Source of the DNA: a virus
Virus record (IMG/VR): IMGVR_UViG_3300030099_000192
Coordinates: 21,820 to 53,397 of that record
Length of the DNA stretch: 31,578 nt
Reading direction: 5' to 3' (one strand)
Made by a program: the position numbers and the translations under genes. Shown one piece after another: positions 29,636 to 31,578 of this stretch. Each line of letters starts with the position of its first letter. The stretch's first letter is position 1. The notes under the pieces were generated by a model. It did no database searches. It was not told the origin of the DNA and worked only from the letters and a program-made list of their open reading frames with translations.

Positions 29636-31171
29636 TTACCCTTCTAATTTAGCTATTCTTGCTTCAAGTTCTTGTATTGTCTTTACTAATAATGGTACTA
29701 GTTTAGATTGGTCTATGCCTTGCATCACTGCATCACCATTTTCATCTACTTCATCTTTTGTTCCTGTAACAGCTTCTGGTACTATAGAAGAAACCTCATG
29801 TGCTAAAAACCCATCTACTGTTGTGTCTTTATCTGCCTTAAAATTAAATCTACTTGGTTTAAGTTGTTTTAATCTTGATGTAGCATCCCAATCTGTAACT
29901 ACGTTTTCTTTTAATCTGTAATCTGAAGATGTGTTATAACTTGTTGCAGAACCTGAAATGCTTATTGTTCCAACTGTGCCATTTGGATTAATAAATACCA
30001 TAGCATTTCTGGTATTAGTTGAATCTTTTGCACTTTGAAAAGAACCACCACCACTATCAGGTTGGAAAGACATTGATGGTGCTGATGCACTTGTAGCTCC
30101 AAAAAGTATATTACCAGAGCTATCTATTATCATACGTTGATTAGAAGAACCATTAGTAGAAAATATCATGTTAGATGCGTCACTCGTAATTAAACGCATT
30201 GGATTAGTTGTTGAAATAATATCAATACCAGAGCCACTTGGAGCAATTTGTAAATTTCTTCCAGAACCATCATCTACTTGTAACCTTGCACTAGGACTAT
30301 TCGTACCAATACCAATTCTATCGTTTCCTGCATCTACAAAAAACATATTAGCATCACCATCACTCTCAACACGGAAGTTTACATCTGCACTATCTTGATT
30401 TATTACAAATTCAGCATCAGCAGAATCTATTGCAGTAATTTCTGAACCACCTTTTAAATGTTTAAGAGTAAATTTGGAAGATTCTGAACCATCAGCAGCA
30501 GCTTTAATTTGTGTGTCTAATCTTGCATAGGTTGTATTATTACCTGCACTATCTCTACCATCAAATCTAATTCTACCAAGTAAGTCATCATCTGCACCTG
30601 TTACTGCTCTTTTTAAAACAAGAACTGGTCCAGTACTTGCATCTGTATCTGTACAAGCAAGTGTTACAGTATCTCCATTACCTGTTGTTTCAATATTTAA
30701 TACACCACCATGGTCTGTTCCTGTATTTATACAAACATGGTCATTACCTGCATCTACAAACAAACCAAAAACACTATTATCTGTTTCTACACGAAAGTTT
30801 ACATCTATGCTATCCTCGTTAAACACAGTTTCACCTGCATCTACAAATATTCTTGACCTTTCTGTACCTGCAACCATAGTATTGATGGCTAGTTTACCAT
30901 CCTCTGTGCCGTCAGAAGCATCGCTTATTATTGCTGTGATACCTGCATAGCCTATATCCTCTGGTGTACCTGCATCATTGTGTCCAACAAAATTTATCTT
31001 ACCTAGCAAATCTGAGTCGGCTGCACTAGCAGACTGTCTGTCCATTCTTAGAGTTGGTCCTACACTTGCGTCTGCATCTGTTGTAATCAACTTTAAGTTT
31101 TCAGAGTTATCTGATACGGTGATTGAACCACCACCTGCTATGAGTTTTGCTAAGTCTGCTGCTCTTGTCAT
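29636..31171 (-). CDS. Tail fibre-like protein with S74 intramolecular chaperone, 511 aa
   Basis: The C-terminal domain (about 416-511) is a Peptidase_S74 endosialidase-type chaperone: SSDYRLKENV with the expected self-cleavage site at Ser416-Asp417, LKPSRFNFK, GFLAHEV, VPLLVKTIQELEARIAKLE. It trimerises the fibre and is then cut off. Residues 30-148 and 173-290 are two copies of one domain (TDADASVGP/TDTDASTGP, LLGKINF/LLGRIRF, DVNFRVE, FVDAGND). The N-terminus MTRAADLAKLIAGGGSIT is typical of marine phage fibres. It binds host surface structures (inference). AAAAGGA precedes ATG 31171. Confidence 0.9.
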   Translation of the reverse strand: MTRAADLAKLIAGGGSITVSDNSENLKLITTDADASVGPTLRMDRQSASAADSDLLGKINFVGHNDAGTPEDIGYAGITAIISDASDGTEDGKLAINTMVAGTERSRIFVDAGETVFNEDSIDVNFRVETDNSVFGLFVDAGNDHVCINTGTDHGGVLNIETTGNGDTVTLACTDTDASTGPVLVLKRAVTGADDDLLGRIRFDGRDSAGNNTTYARLDTQIKAAADGSESSKFTLKHLKGGSEITAIDSADAEFVINQDSADVNFRVESDGDANMFFVDAGNDRIGIGTNSPSARLQVDDGSGRNLQIAPSGSGIDIISTTNPMRLITSDASNMIFSTNGSSNQRMIIDSSGNILFGATSASAPSMSFQPDSGGGSFQSAKDSTNTRNAMVFINPNGTVGTISISGSATSYNTSSDYRLKENVVTDWDATSRLKQLKPSRFNFKADKDTTVDGFLAHEVSSIVPEAVTGTKDEVDENGDAVMQGIDQSKLVPLLVKTIQELEARIAKLEG

Positions 31172-31188
31172 ATTATTATCCTTTTATT

Positions 31189-31521
31189 TTACCAAGGCAT
31201 TCCAGTTGATTTAGTCTTAGCCTTTTCTATTTGAGCTGCACACTTTTCTGCCATCCTTTTTTCAATAGCATCTACTTTCATTCTTTCATCAGACTGTGCA
31301 TCACAAGCTGATTTTACCCAACCTATAACATCACTTTCTTTCAAGTCATCATATTTAATGAAGCTACTTGCTGAAGCATCATAGGTACAAGTATACTTAC
31401 CTGCTTCTACTGCTCTTGCATCTCCATCTACGCCAGAACATTCCCATCTGACTTCTGTTACACCACCATCAGCAGTTGTTCTCTGCATCTGGTTTATCTT
31501 CCAAGTTATTGTTGCTGCCAT
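31189..31521 (-). CDS. Conserved marine phage protein near fibre genes (DUF7936-like), 110 aa
   Basis: Begins MAATITWKINQMQRTTADGG, then a beta-rich middle (VTEVRWECSGVDGDA, GKYTCTYDAS) and FIKYDDLKESDVIGWVKS, with a helical, Cys-containing end. The beginning and the VIGWVK segment match a family I recall beside tail fibre genes of marine phages; it may be a beta-sandwich virion decoration. Family label from memory. AAGGAG precedes ATG 31521. Confidence 0.72.
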   Translation of the reverse strand: MAATITWKINQMQRTTADGGVTEVRWECSGVDGDARAVEAGKYTCTYDASASSFIKYDDLKESDVIGWVKSACDAQSDERMKVDAIEKRMAEKCAAQIEKAKTKSTGMPW

Positions 31522-31522
31522 T

Positions 31523-31578
31523 TTATTCTCCTTCTAATGTTGTTAATCTTGCTTCTATTGCTGTAAATCTGCTTTCAT
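31523..31578 (-). CDS. Partial CDS, C-terminus of a coiled-coil (fibre-like) protein
   Basis: The frame enters from beyond the window and ends at TAA (31525-31523). The last 17 residues are ESRFTAIEARLTTLEGE, a coiled-coil ending close in style to the S74 protein C-terminus (ELEARIAKLEG). It overlays the ribosome binding site of the 110 aa gene. Probably another tail protein. Confidence 0.65.
   Translation of the reverse strand, partial: ESRFTAIEARLTTLEGE

Noticed and set aside
1-31578. tRNA genes or phage RNA polymerase gene
   Set aside because: No tRNA-like T-arm and acceptor combination was noticed, and no protein shows single-subunit RNA polymerase motifs; genes outside the window cannot be excluded.

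Overview
The window looks like part of the genome of a marine podovirus-like (short-tailed) phage of the HMO-2011 type, the group known from SAR116 and relatives in Roseobacter and SAR11 hosts. The assignment rests on three things: a family A DNA polymerase with a DnaJ-like CxxCxGxG zinc module between its exonuclease and polymerase domains; a T7-style replication set (separate primase and helicase, PolA, PD-(D/E)XK exonuclease, endonuclease I) without any phage RNA polymerase in view; and a B12-dependent ribonucleotide reductase, MazG, C5 methyltransferase and many small packed phage families. There are no rRNA, tRNA or host housekeeping genes. Terminase, portal and major capsid genes are not seen and presumably lie outside the window.

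Layout. (1) 1-1806, minus strand: six small genes (the last cut by the window edge) running leftward. (2) 1807-2557: a non-coding control region between the two divergent gene blocks. It holds a perfect sigma-70 consensus promoter pointing left (TTGACA, 17 bp, TATAAT), an array of operator-like repeats just downstream of it, and several dyads nearer the rightward genes. (3) 2558-9915, plus strand: an early accessory block of more than twenty mostly tiny genes, many coupled by TAATG or ATGA overlaps. It includes a GP88-like protein, a C5 cytosine methyltransferase, a SleB-type cell wall hydrolase, a DoxX-like membrane protein and a run of four very small membrane or lipoprotein-like products. 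(4) 9915-20968, plus strand: integrase, primase, helicase, DNA polymerase, probable ssDNA-binding protein, exonuclease, endonuclease I, DUF3310 protein, class II RNR, a nuclease-like protein and MazG. A second strong promoter (15042-15070) sits at the end of the polymerase gene. (5) 21012-31578, minus strand: virion genes converging on the early block. They include a coiled-coil protein cut by the right edge, a tail-fibre protein with an S74 intramolecular chaperone, a membrane/coiled-coil protein, an 813-residue repeat protein and two large probable internal or ejection proteins.

How it works together (inference): host RNA polymerase reads both halves from the control region. The rightward half makes host-modifying, nucleotide-supplying and replication proteins; the leftward half makes virion proteins. 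If the molecule is circular or circularly permuted, the leftward genes at both window ends would form one late transcription unit. The integrase suggests at least a history of lysogeny. No attachment site could be identified.

The most unusual signals are the promoter/operator array, a short palindromic cassette repeated near early gene boundaries, a 60-bp dyad overlapping a possible 31-residue gene, a chain of four out-of-frame overlapping genes, and a lysis-like cluster on the early rather than the late strand.
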